This document shows positions 25,698 to 34,229 of a stretch of DNA of 48,855 bases, one piece after another. The translations under genes were made by a program, and so were the position numbers. This DNA comes from Algoriphagus sp. AGSA1 (GTDB lineage Bacteria; Bacteroidota; Bacteroidia; Cytophagales; Cyclobacteriaceae), in the NCBI RefSeq assembly GCF_021390545.1, contig NZ_JAJUWR010000036.1, positions 1 through 48,855 on the forward strand. Direction: 5' to 3'. Positions within the stretch are counted from its first letter, which is position 1, and each line of letters opens with the position of its first letter. The notes under the pieces were generated by a model. The model had not been told where the DNA came from and did not search any database. It worked only from the letters and a program-made list of their open reading frames with translations.

Positions 25698-26623
25698 GCC
25701 AGTTAGTGAAAATTGGAACCCGTGGAAGTAAGCTTGCGCTGTGGCAAGCCTATCATGTAGAGGAACTTCTCAATAGTGCGGGGCTTCAGACAGAGATTGT
25801 GATTATCGATACCAAAGGGGATCAGGTGCTGGATGTCTCAATAGCCAAAATCGGAAGCAAGGGGGTTTTTACCCAAGAACTGGAAGATCAGCTGATGGAT
25901 GGGCGCATTGATATTGCGGTACACAGTGCAAAGGATATGCAGTCAAATCTTCCCGAAGGTTTCGAGATCATTGCCTTTACCGAGCGCGAAAAAGAGAATG
26001 ACGTGATTGTGTCCCATGATCAAACGATTTCTCTGAAAAACAATATTGTTCTGGGAACTTCGTCCACACGGCGTGTTTCTACTTTAAAGCATTTTTATCC
26101 TCATGTAAAAACAGTGGAGGTTCGCGGGAATCTGCAAACCCGTATCCGTAAGATGGAAGAGGGACTTTGTGACGCGTTGCTGCTCGCTTATGCAGGTGCT
26201 CACCGTATGGAATATGATCATATGATCGTGGCAGAACTGGATTTGGATGAGTTCACGCCGGCTGTAGGACAGGGTTCTGTGGCCATAGAAATAGCGAGCA
26301 ATTTGGATTCTGAGTTGAAATCAAAAATCACCGCAGCCTGTAATCATCATGAAACCTCCCTGAGGTTGCGTGCGGAGCGTGCCTACTTAAGGGTTTTGGA
26401 GGGAGGGTGTAGTATTCCTGTTTTTGCCTTGGCAGCACTCTCTGGAGATATGCTTACACTCAAAGGTGGGATAGTAAGTCTGGATGGGAAAGAACGAATC
26501 TCCATTCAGGTAGAAGGAAATGCCGAACAGCCTGAACAATTGGGTCAGGAGCTTGCGGACAAGGTGTTTTCCGCAGGTGGGAAAATAATACTGGAACAAA
26601 TCAAAACAACCCTAAATAAATGA
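25694..26623 (+). CDS. hemC: Porphobilinogen deaminase (hydroxymethylbilane synthase)
   Basis: 309 residues, the usual length. Polymerises four porphobilinogens into hydroxymethylbilane. The start 'KIGTRGSKLALWQAYHVE' is typical. The catalytic aspartate is D81 in HSAKD, and the dipyrromethane cofactor would be attached to Cys239 in LEGGCSIP. 'GTSSTRRVSTL' and 'VEVRGNLQTRIRK' are substrate-binding arginines. It overlaps rimK and the cyclophilin gene by 4 bp each, indicating translational coupling across functions that are otherwise unrelated. hemE is about 21 kb away. Confidence 0.98.
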   Translation: MSQLVKIGTRGSKLALWQAYHVEELLNSAGLQTEIVIIDTKGDQVLDVSIAKIGSKGVFTQELEDQLMDGRIDIAVHSAKDMQSNLPEGFEIIAFTEREKENDVIVSHDQTISLKNNIVLGTSSTRRVSTLKHFYPHVKTVEVRGNLQTRIRKMEEGLCDALLLAYAGAHRMEYDHMIVAELDLDEFTPAVGQGSVAIEIASNLDSELKSKITAACNHHETSLRLRAERAYLRVLEGGCSIPVFALAALSGDMLTLKGGIVSLDGKERISIQVEGNAEQPEQLGQELADKVFSAGGKIILEQIKTTLNK

Positions 26624-27462
26624 GAAGTTTAAGAAATTTACTTTTTATTGCCTTATGCGCCAGCTCATTTGCCTGCGCTGCAAAGAAAGATTATGTGGTC
26701 ACCATAGAAACCAGTCATGGGGATATCGTGGCGTTATTGTTTGATGACACTCCCGAGCATAAGTCAAATTTTATCAAACTGGCAGAAGATGGGAGATTCG
26801 ATTCCACCGAATTCCAGCGTGTGATCAAGGATTTTATGATCCAGGGTGGGGATGTGTTCACCAAAGAGGATATGCCTGCTCAGGAATGGCCGACTTTACC
26901 AGCTGAAATCAGACCAAACCACTACCATAGAAAAGGGGTGATTGCTGCCGCCAGACAAGGTGATGGGATCAACCCGGAGAGAAGATCCAGCGGTTCCCAA
27001 TTTTATATAGTGCTTGGGAAAGTTTATGATGAGTTGGAGTTGACCACAGATATGGCCAAGCTTCAGAAGGCCTTTATGAAATATATGGAGCTGGTAAGTG
27101 AAGCTGACCTCAAAAAAGAATACACCAGGCTATATAATGAGCAGAAATATGACAGCCTGACTTCTTTGATCCTTTCCAAAAGGGATGAATTGGAGAATTC
27201 ATTGAACCTAAATCTAAGGAAGGATTTTACCGCTGAACAGATAGCTACCTATACCACAGTAGGCGGTACCCCACACTTGGACAAAGAGTACACGGTTTTT
27301 GGGGAAGTGATCAGAGGGATCGAGGTCGCTGAGGAAATCTCAAAGCTGCCTACGCAGCGAGATCGTCCGATTGAGCCTGTTTTCATGAAGGTGACAGTGG
27401 ATAAAAAGTCCCGTAAGAAAATTGAAAAGGAATATGACTACAGCTATACCGATGTCAAATAG
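26620..27462 (+). CDS. Cyclophilin-type peptidyl-prolyl isomerase lipoprotein
   Basis: 280 residues. The N-terminus is a lipoprotein signal with Cys19 in an SFAC lipobox, placing the protein in the envelope. The cyclophilin fold begins 'VTIETSHGDIVALLFDD' and contains 'FQRVIKDFMIQGGDV' and 'RSSGSQFYIVLG'. A helical insertion of about 80 residues (roughly 135-215) interrupts the fold before its last part, 'HLDKEYTVFGEVIRGIEVAE'. Such an insertion is common in Bacteroidota cyclophilins. It would accelerate prolyl isomerisation of secreted proteins. It overlaps hemC by 4 bp and the following reductase gene by 11 bp. Confidence 0.9.
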   Translation: MRSLRNLLFIALCASSFACAAKKDYVVTIETSHGDIVALLFDDTPEHKSNFIKLAEDGRFDSTEFQRVIKDFMIQGGDVFTKEDMPAQEWPTLPAEIRPNHYHRKGVIAAARQGDGINPERRSSGSQFYIVLGKVYDELELTTDMAKLQKAFMKYMELVSEADLKKEYTRLYNEQKYDSLTSLILSKRDELENSLNLNLRKDFTAEQIATYTTVGGTPHLDKEYTVFGEVIRGIEVAEEISKLPTQRDRPIEPVFMKVTVDKKSRKKIEKEYDYSYTDVK

Positions 27463-28369
27463 AAGGAAAGTTTTTATCACAGGAGCAAATGGTTTGTTAG
27501 GCCAGAAGCTCGTTGCTCAATTACTGGAGAAGGATGGGTTTTTAGTGGTTGCCAGTGGGAGGGGAGAATGCAGGCTTCCGGGAAATGGATTTGACTATGT
27601 GTCCCTGGATATCTCTGATGAAAAAGAGGTAGAAAAAGTGTTGTCGGAGTTGTGTCCTGATATCATTATTCACGGTGCTGCCATGACGCATGTGGACGAG
27701 TGCGAGCTCAATCAGGAGGCTTGCTACGATGCCAATGTGAATGCAACCTCCTATTTGGTAAATGCCGCCGAAAAGATAAAAGCACATTTTATTTTTGTTT
27801 CAACTGACTTTATTTTCTCTGGAGAGGAAGGGCCTTTGGATGAAAATGCAGCACCGGCGCCGGTAAATTACTATGGGGAAACCAAGCTGGAATGTGAGCA
27901 GTTGGTCAAAGCCTGCAATACCAAATGGGCTATTGTGCGGACCGTATTGGTGTTTGGGATAGCTCATGATATGAGCCGGACTAACATTGTGCTGTGGGTG
28001 AAGTCATCACTGGAAGCAGGCAAGGAAATCCAAGTGGTAGATGATCAGTTTAGAACGCCTACTCTTGCGGAAGACCTTGCTACGGGATGTATTTTGATTG
28101 CGGAGAAGGAAGCGGAAGGGGTGTTTAATATCGCCGGCCCGGATTTTTTGACTCCTTATGAGATGGCCAATATCATTGCGGAATACTTTGGGCTTAACAA
28201 AGGATTAATCAAACGTGCTGATTCCAGCACCTTTTCCCAGCCCGCGAAAAGACCGCTGAAAACAGGCTTCCTTATTGATAAGGCACGGGAACAGCTTGGT
28301 TTTGAGCCGAAAACTTTCCAGACGGCAATTGGTATTTTGGCAAAACAAATTAACTTAGCCCGCGATTAA
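27452..28369 (+). CDS. RmlD-like NAD(P)-dependent sugar-nucleotide reductase (SDR)
   Basis: 306 residues from the ATG at 27452, which gives the natural start 'MSNRRKVFITGANGLLG'; a TTG at 27422 and ATG at 27434 are possible but extend into the cyclophilin gene. The Rossmann motif GANGLLG is followed by an acidic second strand. 'AMTHVDECELN' and the catalytic YYGETKLE (Tyr and Lys) follow the RmlD/dTDP-4-dehydrorhamnose reductase pattern. 'VSTDFIFSGEEGPLDENAAPAPVNYYGETK' is diagnostic for the family. No other rhamnose-pathway genes are adjacent, so it may act on a different sugar nucleotide. It overlaps the cyclophilin gene by 11 bp. Confidence 0.88.
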   Translation: MSNRRKVFITGANGLLGQKLVAQLLEKDGFLVVASGRGECRLPGNGFDYVSLDISDEKEVEKVLSELCPDIIIHGAAMTHVDECELNQEACYDANVNATSYLVNAAEKIKAHFIFVSTDFIFSGEEGPLDENAAPAPVNYYGETKLECEQLVKACNTKWAIVRTVLVFGIAHDMSRTNIVLWVKSSLEAGKEIQVVDDQFRTPTLAEDLATGCILIAEKEAEGVFNIAGPDFLTPYEMANIIAEYFGLNKGLIKRADSSTFSQPAKRPLKTGFLIDKAREQLGFEPKTFQTAIGILAKQINLARD

Positions 28370-28411
28370 AAGCAGTTTATACACCCTTATAATTTAACTT
28401 TAAAATAATTT

Positions 28412-29797
28412 ATGGCAGTTAGCAACAATACCGAAGAGAGAGGTCAATGGGGATCGAGTCTTGGGTTTATCATGGCCGCAGCGGGTTCCGCTGTAGGCTT
28501 GGGAAACATTTGGAGATTCCCTTATCTGGTCGGTGAATACGGAGGAGGAGCCTTCGTTTTTGTATATATAATATGTGTGTTGTTGATCGCGCTGCCTTTG
28601 TTGTTTAATGAAATAGCTATAGGGAGAAAGTCAGGGAAAAACCCAATTGGAGCTATCCGCCAGACTGGTGGAAACCGCTTTTGGCAGTCTGCGGGCGTAC
28701 TTTGTGTATTGGTTTGTTTTTTTGTGTTCAGTTATTATTCCGTTATAGCAGGCTGGACTGTAGGTTATATTTTTACAGAGATTATCAACATACCAGTTGA
28801 TTTTGCGGTGTTTGTAGAGACACCTATGTATGTCATTCCATTGACATTCATATTTATATTGATGACTATCTTGATTGTATTGGGAGGAGTCTCCGGTGGT
28901 ATAGAAAAGGCATCTAAGTTTCTAATGCCTGTTTTATTTATTATTATCATTTTTATCGCTGGACGTTCTGTCACATTGGAAGGGGCTTCTGCGGGTATTG
29001 AATATTACCTAAAGCCAGATTTCAGTAAAATAGACGGAGGGGTAATCCTTCAGGCTCTTGGGCAGGCTTTCTTCTCCATGTCAGTGGGATGGGGGCTGAT
29101 GATCACATTTGGCTCTTACTTGCCGAAGAAATCCAATGTGATCCAATCTGGTGGATGGATCGCAGGTATGGATACTTCTGTGGCTCTTTTGGGCGGTTTG
29201 ATGATTTTCCCGGCTTTGTTTGCCTTACTTCCGGGGAAGGATCCTGCTGCCGGTCCTGCTTTGGTTTTTGATGTGCTTCCAAAAGTATTTGATGCTATGC
29301 CCGGTGGCAATATCGTCGGTGGGCTTTTCTTCATCCTGCTTATGGTAGCGGCTTTGACTTCCACGATTTCCATGCTGGAAGTACCGGTAGCATACCTGAT
29401 TGATGACAGGAAGTGGAATAGGAAACGCGCTACCTGGACTGTGGGCATTGCCGCGATGGCACTGTCAGTACCTTCTGCACTTTCGCAGATTCAGGGTACG
29501 TTCTTTTCCAATTTACATATCAATTTCTTTGGGAACAGGTTAGAAGGCTTCTTTGGAATAATGGATTTTGTCTTTGGGACTTTCGCCGTTATAGTGATCT
29601 GCTTGATGCTGGCTTTGTACACGGGCTGGGCTTCCAAACTTTCGGATTATGCGGATGAGTTGGCTTCTGGTGCGCCGGGATTCAAAGGCCCATTTCGTGC
29701 AGGATGGATGTTTTTTATTAAGTACGTGTGTCCGATTGTAATCATCCTTCTGATATTGAATATGCTGGGCGTAATTGGTTTTGAGCAGGCAGCATAA
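28412..29797 (+). CDS. Sodium-dependent transporter, SNF (neurotransmitter:sodium symporter) family
   Basis: 461 residues with about 11 membrane helices. The family signature is present at the start: 'GFIMAAAGSAVGLGNIWRFP' (helix 1, with the unwound sodium-binding segment) and 'GGGAFVFVYIICVLLIALPLL'. The 'GQAFFSMSVGWGLMITFGSYL' helix 6-like segment is also typical. It would import an amino acid or other amine with sodium. It follows the reductase gene by 42 bp and ends at a clear terminator, so it closes the long plus-strand run. The substrate is unknown. Confidence 0.93.
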   Translation: MAVSNNTEERGQWGSSLGFIMAAAGSAVGLGNIWRFPYLVGEYGGGAFVFVYIICVLLIALPLLFNEIAIGRKSGKNPIGAIRQTGGNRFWQSAGVLCVLVCFFVFSYYSVIAGWTVGYIFTEIINIPVDFAVFVETPMYVIPLTFIFILMTILIVLGGVSGGIEKASKFLMPVLFIIIIFIAGRSVTLEGASAGIEYYLKPDFSKIDGGVILQALGQAFFSMSVGWGLMITFGSYLPKKSNVIQSGGWIAGMDTSVALLGGLMIFPALFALLPGKDPAAGPALVFDVLPKVFDAMPGGNIVGGLFFILLMVAALTSTISMLEVPVAYLIDDRKWNRKRATWTVGIAAMALSVPSALSQIQGTFFSNLHINFFGNRLEGFFGIMDFVFGTFAVIVICLMLALYTGWASKLSDYADELASGAPGFKGPFRAGWMFFIKYVCPIVIILLILNMLGVIGFEQAA

Positions 29798-29825
29798 ATC
29801 CATTATTTAATTCATGTTGTAGTGT

Positions 29826-29853
29826 AAAAGGAAGTCTCCGGGCTTCCTTTTTT
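29826..29853 (+). terminator. Terminator of the sodium symporter gene
   Basis: A 9-bp stem (29826-29834 with 29843-29851) and 8-nt loop is followed by TTTA. It lies 28 bp past the symporter stop codon and marks the likely end of the plus-strand gene run that starts at 21.8 kb. Confidence 0.75.
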
Positions 29854-30030
29854 AGTTCCCATGTAGTGAGGTGGGGATTGAGTGTTTTGCTAAGCATGTT
29901 CTTTAGTTTAACATATGCAAGGGCATGTGTTATTACTCTTGGCAAGAGAATTGCTAATTTTTCTTAAATCCCTACGTTAGAGTGTTTACCGCATTGATAA
30001 AAACAAGACTAAACCATAAATCTTCATACC

Positions 30031-30621
30031 ATGAAAAAACTCATTCTTTCTCTTGCCTTACTAGTGCTAGCCTTTTCAGGCTACTCTCAGGGAATTGCCT
30101 TTGGGCCTAAAGTAGGGCTAAGCCAGACCAAGCTAGACCTGAAAAGCGATGCTTTCAAAAATGGTGAATCCAAGTTTGGATACCATGTAGGGGTATTTGC
30201 CAGAATAGGACTTGGAGGCTTATATCTGCAACCTGAGCTTCTTTATACGCAGACTCAGGGTCAATTTTCATTTGATGAAGGTGTTGGAGACATGAATGAA
30301 TACGAGGCGGATTTTAACCGCGTGGATATCCCGGTTATGGTAGGTTTTAAGATGTTTAACCTACTTCGTGTGCAAGCTGGGCCCATTGCGAGTATCAATG
30401 TGAATTCCGAGATAAAAGATGCAATGAATACAGTGCAGGACGTAGAATACAAAAATGCCACGATCGGATATCAGGCTGGTCTTGGAGTGGATATAGGCAA
30501 TTTGTACATTGATGCCAAATATGAAAGTTCTCTGGATAAGATCTCAGATAATGTGGGGAACTTCAGTACTGATCAGCGAACTAATCAGTGGATTCTTTCT
30601 CTGGGATTTAGGTTGTTTTGA
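30031..30621 (+). CDS. Outer-membrane porin-like beta-barrel protein
   Basis: 196 residues with a signal peptide (MKKLILSLALLVLAFSGYSQG) and a small barrel with repeated amphipathic strands ('GIAFGPKVGLSQTKLDL', 'FGYHVGVFARIGLGGLYLQPE', ending 'WILSLGFRLF'). It is of the eight-stranded OmpA-like/OMP beta-brl_2 type common in Bacteroidota. The gene is isolated, divergent in layout from the lipoprotein array, and ends at a bidirectional terminator. No substrate can be named. Confidence 0.85.
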   Translation: MKKLILSLALLVLAFSGYSQGIAFGPKVGLSQTKLDLKSDAFKNGESKFGYHVGVFARIGLGGLYLQPELLYTQTQGQFSFDEGVGDMNEYEADFNRVDIPVMVGFKMFNLLRVQAGPIASINVNSEIKDAMNTVQDVEYKNATIGYQAGLGVDIGNLYIDAKYESSLDKISDNVGNFSTDQRTNQWILSLGFRLF

Positions 30622-30640
30622 GCTGTCTCGGAGTATATAG

Positions 30641-30676
30641 AAAAGCCCGATTGATGAGATTATCAATCGGGCTTTT
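30641..30676. terminator. Bidirectional terminator between the barrel gene and lipoprotein array
   Basis: A 15-bp perfect stem (30641-30655 with 30662-30676) and 6-nt loop is flanked by A-run on the left and T-run on the right. It serves the plus-strand barrel gene and possibly also the minus-strand array whose last gene ends at 30773. Confidence 0.8.
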
Positions 30677-30685
30677 TAATGAATC

Positions 30686-30735
30686 ATTTGGCGACCAACC
30701 GGGTTTCTTGTTGTGCTGCTTCTCCAGAAGCAGTA
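30686..30735 (-). pseudogene. Possible remnant of another array-type lipoprotein C-terminus
   Basis: On the minus strand this stretch encodes a tail reading TRLVAK followed by a stop codon, close to TRLVTK-stop at the end of the neighbouring gene (30773). The DNA of both tails matches at about 20 of 24 positions. The rest of the reading frame is lost. It could be a decayed fifth gene or an unrelated repeat. Confidence 0.25.
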
Positions 30736-30772
30736 CGGAAGTGGTAGTAGGACTGAGATCAATAATTTGTGT

Positions 30773-31948
30773 TTATTTGGTTACCAACCGTGTTTTATAG
30801 ATCACCGAATAGTCGTTTTCCGCTTCTGAAAAATTAAGCGAAAACCAGATTTCATCTTTGGAGACGTATTTGTTCATATTGCCTAAAATAGTAGGCTTTT
30901 CTATCGGGGAACTGATCTGATTCCCGTCGAATAGTACGTGACCACCCGTGTTTAACTTTTCGGCAAAGGGCCAGATTTTATTAGGTTGACCTTCAGCTTC
31001 CTTGAGTGCTTGATCGTATTTTTCCTTAGTTAATCCTCCCGTATAATCGATCAAAAATCCCCCTTTTTGCAAAGGGATAATGTTATTGATAGTTCCTAGT
31101 ACAAGATCTTCAAAATTAAAGCCATTAGAGAGTTCTTTTCCTTCTGATGACTTTTCTATGAATTCTCTGAAGGGAATATTTCGTACTGATGCAGGACTTG
31201 ATAGGTCACTGACCGAGTAGGTGAAAATTTTCGGTTCATTTCTAAAACTCAGATACAAAGAATCACCGAGTATCCTGAAACTAGGATAGAAGAATAATTC
31301 TTGATAGGCAAGTTCTGAACTACTGAATTTTGAAGTTTCGGGAAATGGTATAACACCAGAAAAATCTCCAGTCTCTAGGTCTAACACTTCTAGTTGAGTG
31401 GATTTTTGTTGATAATCTATTCCGTTTCGTCCGAATTCATCATTATATCTTCCGCCATAATTGGTATATGCTTTTCCATCTTTGACCTGTAAACTATTTC
31501 CTGATGTAATAATCAGAGTTGGGAAATACTCAAATTCCGGCTTGTACTTCTTGACAAAATCTCCATTTAGCGAATATCTATAGATTCCCGAAGTACTTGG
31601 AATCAGGAATTCTTGATTGCTTGCAAACACAGCGACTCCATAGCGATCTCTAGTGTAATTACCTGGGGCGTCTCCGTATTTTTTAAATTTATAAAGGATT
31701 TTTCCAGACTTGTCACTGACAAAAATAGTATCCGTATTCATATCAATCATCAAGATTGAATTGCCGTCTGGACTGATATCCATCATCGATAGGCTCCCCA
31801 AATAATCCACCACAAGTGAATCATAAATCTCAAATTCTAAGGATTGCTCTGAGAGTGGGGTGGAGATTTCAGCTTCCTCCTTTTCACCTGAGCAGGCTAG
31901 TATGCTGAACGCTAGTGGAAGAAGGTATAGGTGGGTTAGGTTTTTCAT
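30773..31948 (-). CDS. DUF4221-like beta-propeller lipoprotein (array gene 4, last in operon)
   Basis: 391 residues. Lipoprotein signal with Cys19 (SILAC). The mature part is a mostly beta protein of propeller appearance (repeated ISPDGNSILMIDMN-type blades) opening with 'YDSLVVDYLGSLSMMDI' and ending 'YSVIYKTRLVTK'. The same opening and ending recur in the three genes upstream. It is linked to its neighbour by a 4-bp ATGA overlap. Such lipoproteins are abundant and multicopy in Cyclobacteriaceae and are classed as DUF4221-like or 6-bladed beta-propellers, with no defined role. The family name is by pattern, and function is unknown. Confidence 0.78.
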   Translation of the reverse strand: MKNLTHLYLLPLAFSILACSGEKEEAEISTPLSEQSLEFEIYDSLVVDYLGSLSMMDISPDGNSILMIDMNTDTIFVSDKSGKILYKFKKYGDAPGNYTRDRYGVAVFASNQEFLIPSTSGIYRYSLNGDFVKKYKPEFEYFPTLIITSGNSLQVKDGKAYTNYGGRYNDEFGRNGIDYQQKSTQLEVLDLETGDFSGVIPFPETSKFSSSELAYQELFFYPSFRILGDSLYLSFRNEPKIFTYSVSDLSSPASVRNIPFREFIEKSSEGKELSNGFNFEDLVLGTINNIIPLQKGGFLIDYTGGLTKEKYDQALKEAEGQPNKIWPFAEKLNTGGHVLFDGNQISSPIEKPTILGNMNKYVSKDEIWFSLNFSEAENDYSVIYKTRLVTK

Positions 31949-33090
31949 TTCTGTACCAATTGAATTTTATAAAAAGTCAGATATTCCTGCTCTTCGCCTA
32001 GGTATTCGTCATTGCGGAGAGCGAAGAAGGGTCGGATAGGATCCTCAATAACAAAGATTTTATCTATTTTTTTAGGAAGGGGTATCTCATTAGACCAGCC
32101 TTTCTTTGTGTTATAGATTTTAAAATAGGATTGGTTTAGTTCAGTCAGTTTTGGGAAATCCTTTGGGAAATCGAATTCGTTTGCGCTAAAAACATCCTCC
32201 GAAATTCCTTGTGAATAATGTGCCACCAAGTAGTCTTTGCTCGCAAATACCCCAAAAATATTTCCTTCGACTAATTTTTCATAGCCATAGTGTTCTGTTT
32301 TGTCTTTTAATTCAGGAGCTTCGATAAATTTCGTAGGGTTAAGATCTAGGGTTTCTATATGCTTTCCAGAATCAAGCAGACTGAACCTGTGGATCTTGGG
32401 TTCATTGTTGAAGTAAAGCAATACGTCATTTTCGGATATTGTAAATGATATGGCCGGTCTTTCATAGAGTAAACCAGTGCTGAATTTCGAGGTTTCAGGA
32501 GTTCGGATTAAAGGGCTACTCTCTCCAGTAGCAGGATTTAACTTTTCGAGCAAAAAATTGTCAGTCAGATAGGTTTCGGTGTAAGGGCTTACTTCATCTC
32601 TTCCCGGAAAGTGAAGTATAATATTGTCCTCCCAGAGTTCAAAGCATTTCTCATCCATCAACCCGCCGAAAGACTGCGATGGAAAAGGCATTTCAATTTC
32701 TCGTTTAACTGAAAGATCCTCATTTAATTCATAAAAAGGTGCTCTGTAGTGTCCAATATAGGGTTTGCCTTCAGAATTCATTTTGACAGTGGAAATAAAC
32801 GAAATTGAATTTGGGCCGTCTTTTGGGAATGCTTGGGTACCAAGCACATTTCCTTCATAATCGATTTTAATTAAGGTGTTGGCTGTATAGTCATAGATTA
32901 AACCCAGCCCCTCTCTAAAATCTCCAGTTGAGATATTTCCCAAATAATCCACCTGAACAGAATCCAAGATCCGCAGCTCCCATTCATTTGAATTTGAAGC
33001 TTGGGGTGAGTTTGATTCAGATTTATCCGCAGATGAGCAGGAGAAAAGACTGATGATTGCCATTATGGCTAAGAGATAAATTCTTTTCAT
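31945..33090 (-). CDS. DUF4221-like beta-propeller lipoprotein (array gene 3)
   Basis: 381 residues, lipoprotein with Cys18 (LFSC). It shares with the gene just upstream an almost identical N-terminus (PQASNSNEWEL then ILDSVQVDYLG) and C-terminus (FALRNDEYLGEEQ then FYKIQLVQK), while the middle (about 60-340) differs much more. 'WSNEIPLPKKIDKIFVIED' near the end is shared with that gene in form. It overlaps both neighbours by 4 bp (TCAT on the plus strand at 31945 and 33087), indicating translational coupling. Function unknown; likely a surface or periplasmic lipoprotein. Confidence 0.78.
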   Translation of the reverse strand: MKRIYLLAIMAIISLFSCSSADKSESNSPQASNSNEWELRILDSVQVDYLGNISTGDFREGLGLIYDYTANTLIKIDYEGNVLGTQAFPKDGPNSISFISTVKMNSEGKPYIGHYRAPFYELNEDLSVKREIEMPFPSQSFGGLMDEKCFELWEDNIILHFPGRDEVSPYTETYLTDNFLLEKLNPATGESSPLIRTPETSKFSTGLLYERPAISFTISENDVLLYFNNEPKIHRFSLLDSGKHIETLDLNPTKFIEAPELKDKTEHYGYEKLVEGNIFGVFASKDYLVAHYSQGISEDVFSANEFDFPKDFPKLTELNQSYFKIYNTKKGWSNEIPLPKKIDKIFVIEDPIRPFFALRNDEYLGEEQEYLTFYKIQLVQK

Positions 33091-34229
33091 TTTTGTACCA
33101 ATTGAAGTTTATAAAAAGTCAAAAAATCCTGCTCTTCGCCTATGAACTCGTCATTTCGGAGAGCGTAGAAGGGTTTGTCAACAGACTCTATATTGAGTAA
33201 TAGCTTCACTTTTGAGGGGATAATCATTTCATTTGACCAACCAGAACCATATTGATAGATTTTGAGATAATCCTTTCGGAATTCTGAATAGCGATGAAAA
33301 TTTTCTCTCTCCTTCAAATTATTATTGACAAATGTGTCCCCATCGATCCCACCATGGTAAGCAATGATAATGTGGCTTTGATCTGAGTAAATTCCATGTA
33401 TTCTTGCCTCATTCATTTGCATTGATTGGGTGTACGTTACTTCTGTTTTTTGTCCAGGAATTAGTTTGAAATCAGTAGGGGAGAAATCTATACTTCGTGC
33501 CCATTGAATGCTATCTCCCATCGCATAAATATGGACTTGGGCTTCATTGGTGAAAGTCAGGTAAAGACTATCGTTTTCAATTGTGAAATTTATATATGGA
33601 CGCTCAAAAAAATCATCTGTACTGTATTGCGAAGTAGGAGGGGTGCGTACGACAGCTTTAGCTGTTTTGGCAGTAAGATCGTAAAGTTCCAATAATGGAT
33701 AATCTCTGTAAAAATGGTCAATGTAAGGGCTAATCCCATCACGTCCGGGATACCAAAGGAGTAACTTGTCATTCCAAACTGCTATATTTCTCCTATTGTA
33801 CGCACCACCCCTCGCCTCTCCCATAAATGGCATTTCCAAAGTTCCAATTGGATTGAGGTCTAGATCAAATTTGTAAATATTACTAAATGACGATGTCCCA
33901 TAGATTACGTCGTTATGCATCAACAAAGTCTCCAACCACATCACCGTTCCAGGGCCTTCTTTAGGATATTCTTTTTTAGCCAAAATTTTCCCCGTGGAGT
34001 CAAATTTCACCAAGGTTGTACCCATGATGTCCTTGATGATTCCAATTCCCTCATTAAAAATACCTTCCCTGACATCCGCTAAATAATCCACCTGAATAGA
34101 ATCCAGGATCTGTAGTTCCCATTCATTTGAATTTGAAGCTTGGGGTGAGTTTGATTCATATTTATCCGAAGATGAGCAGGCGAAAAAGAAGGTGGTAGCC
34201 ACCAAGGTTAAGAAGTAAATGCTTTTCAT
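33087..34229 (-). CDS. DUF4221-like beta-propeller lipoprotein (array gene 2)
   Basis: 380 residues, lipoprotein with Cys18 (FFAC). Paralogue of the gene at 31945 with near-identical ends and a divergent middle. It contains 'YPGRDGISPY', which recurs as 'FPGRDEVSPY' in that paralogue, and 'WSNEMIIPSKVKLLLNIESV' near its end. Coupled by 4-bp ATGA overlaps on both sides. The conserved ends and variable centre suggest repeated exchange between array members or selection on the core. No enzymatic motif is visible. Confidence 0.78.
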   Translation of the reverse strand: MKSIYFLTLVATTFFFACSSSDKYESNSPQASNSNEWELQILDSIQVDYLADVREGIFNEGIGIIKDIMGTTLVKFDSTGKILAKKEYPKEGPGTVMWLETLLMHNDVIYGTSSFSNIYKFDLDLNPIGTLEMPFMGEARGGAYNRRNIAVWNDKLLLWYPGRDGISPYIDHFYRDYPLLELYDLTAKTAKAVVRTPPTSQYSTDDFFERPYINFTIENDSLYLTFTNEAQVHIYAMGDSIQWARSIDFSPTDFKLIPGQKTEVTYTQSMQMNEARIHGIYSDQSHIIIAYHGGIDGDTFVNNNLKERENFHRYSEFRKDYLKIYQYGSGWSNEMIIPSKVKLLLNIESVDKPFYALRNDEFIGEEQDFLTFYKLQLVQK

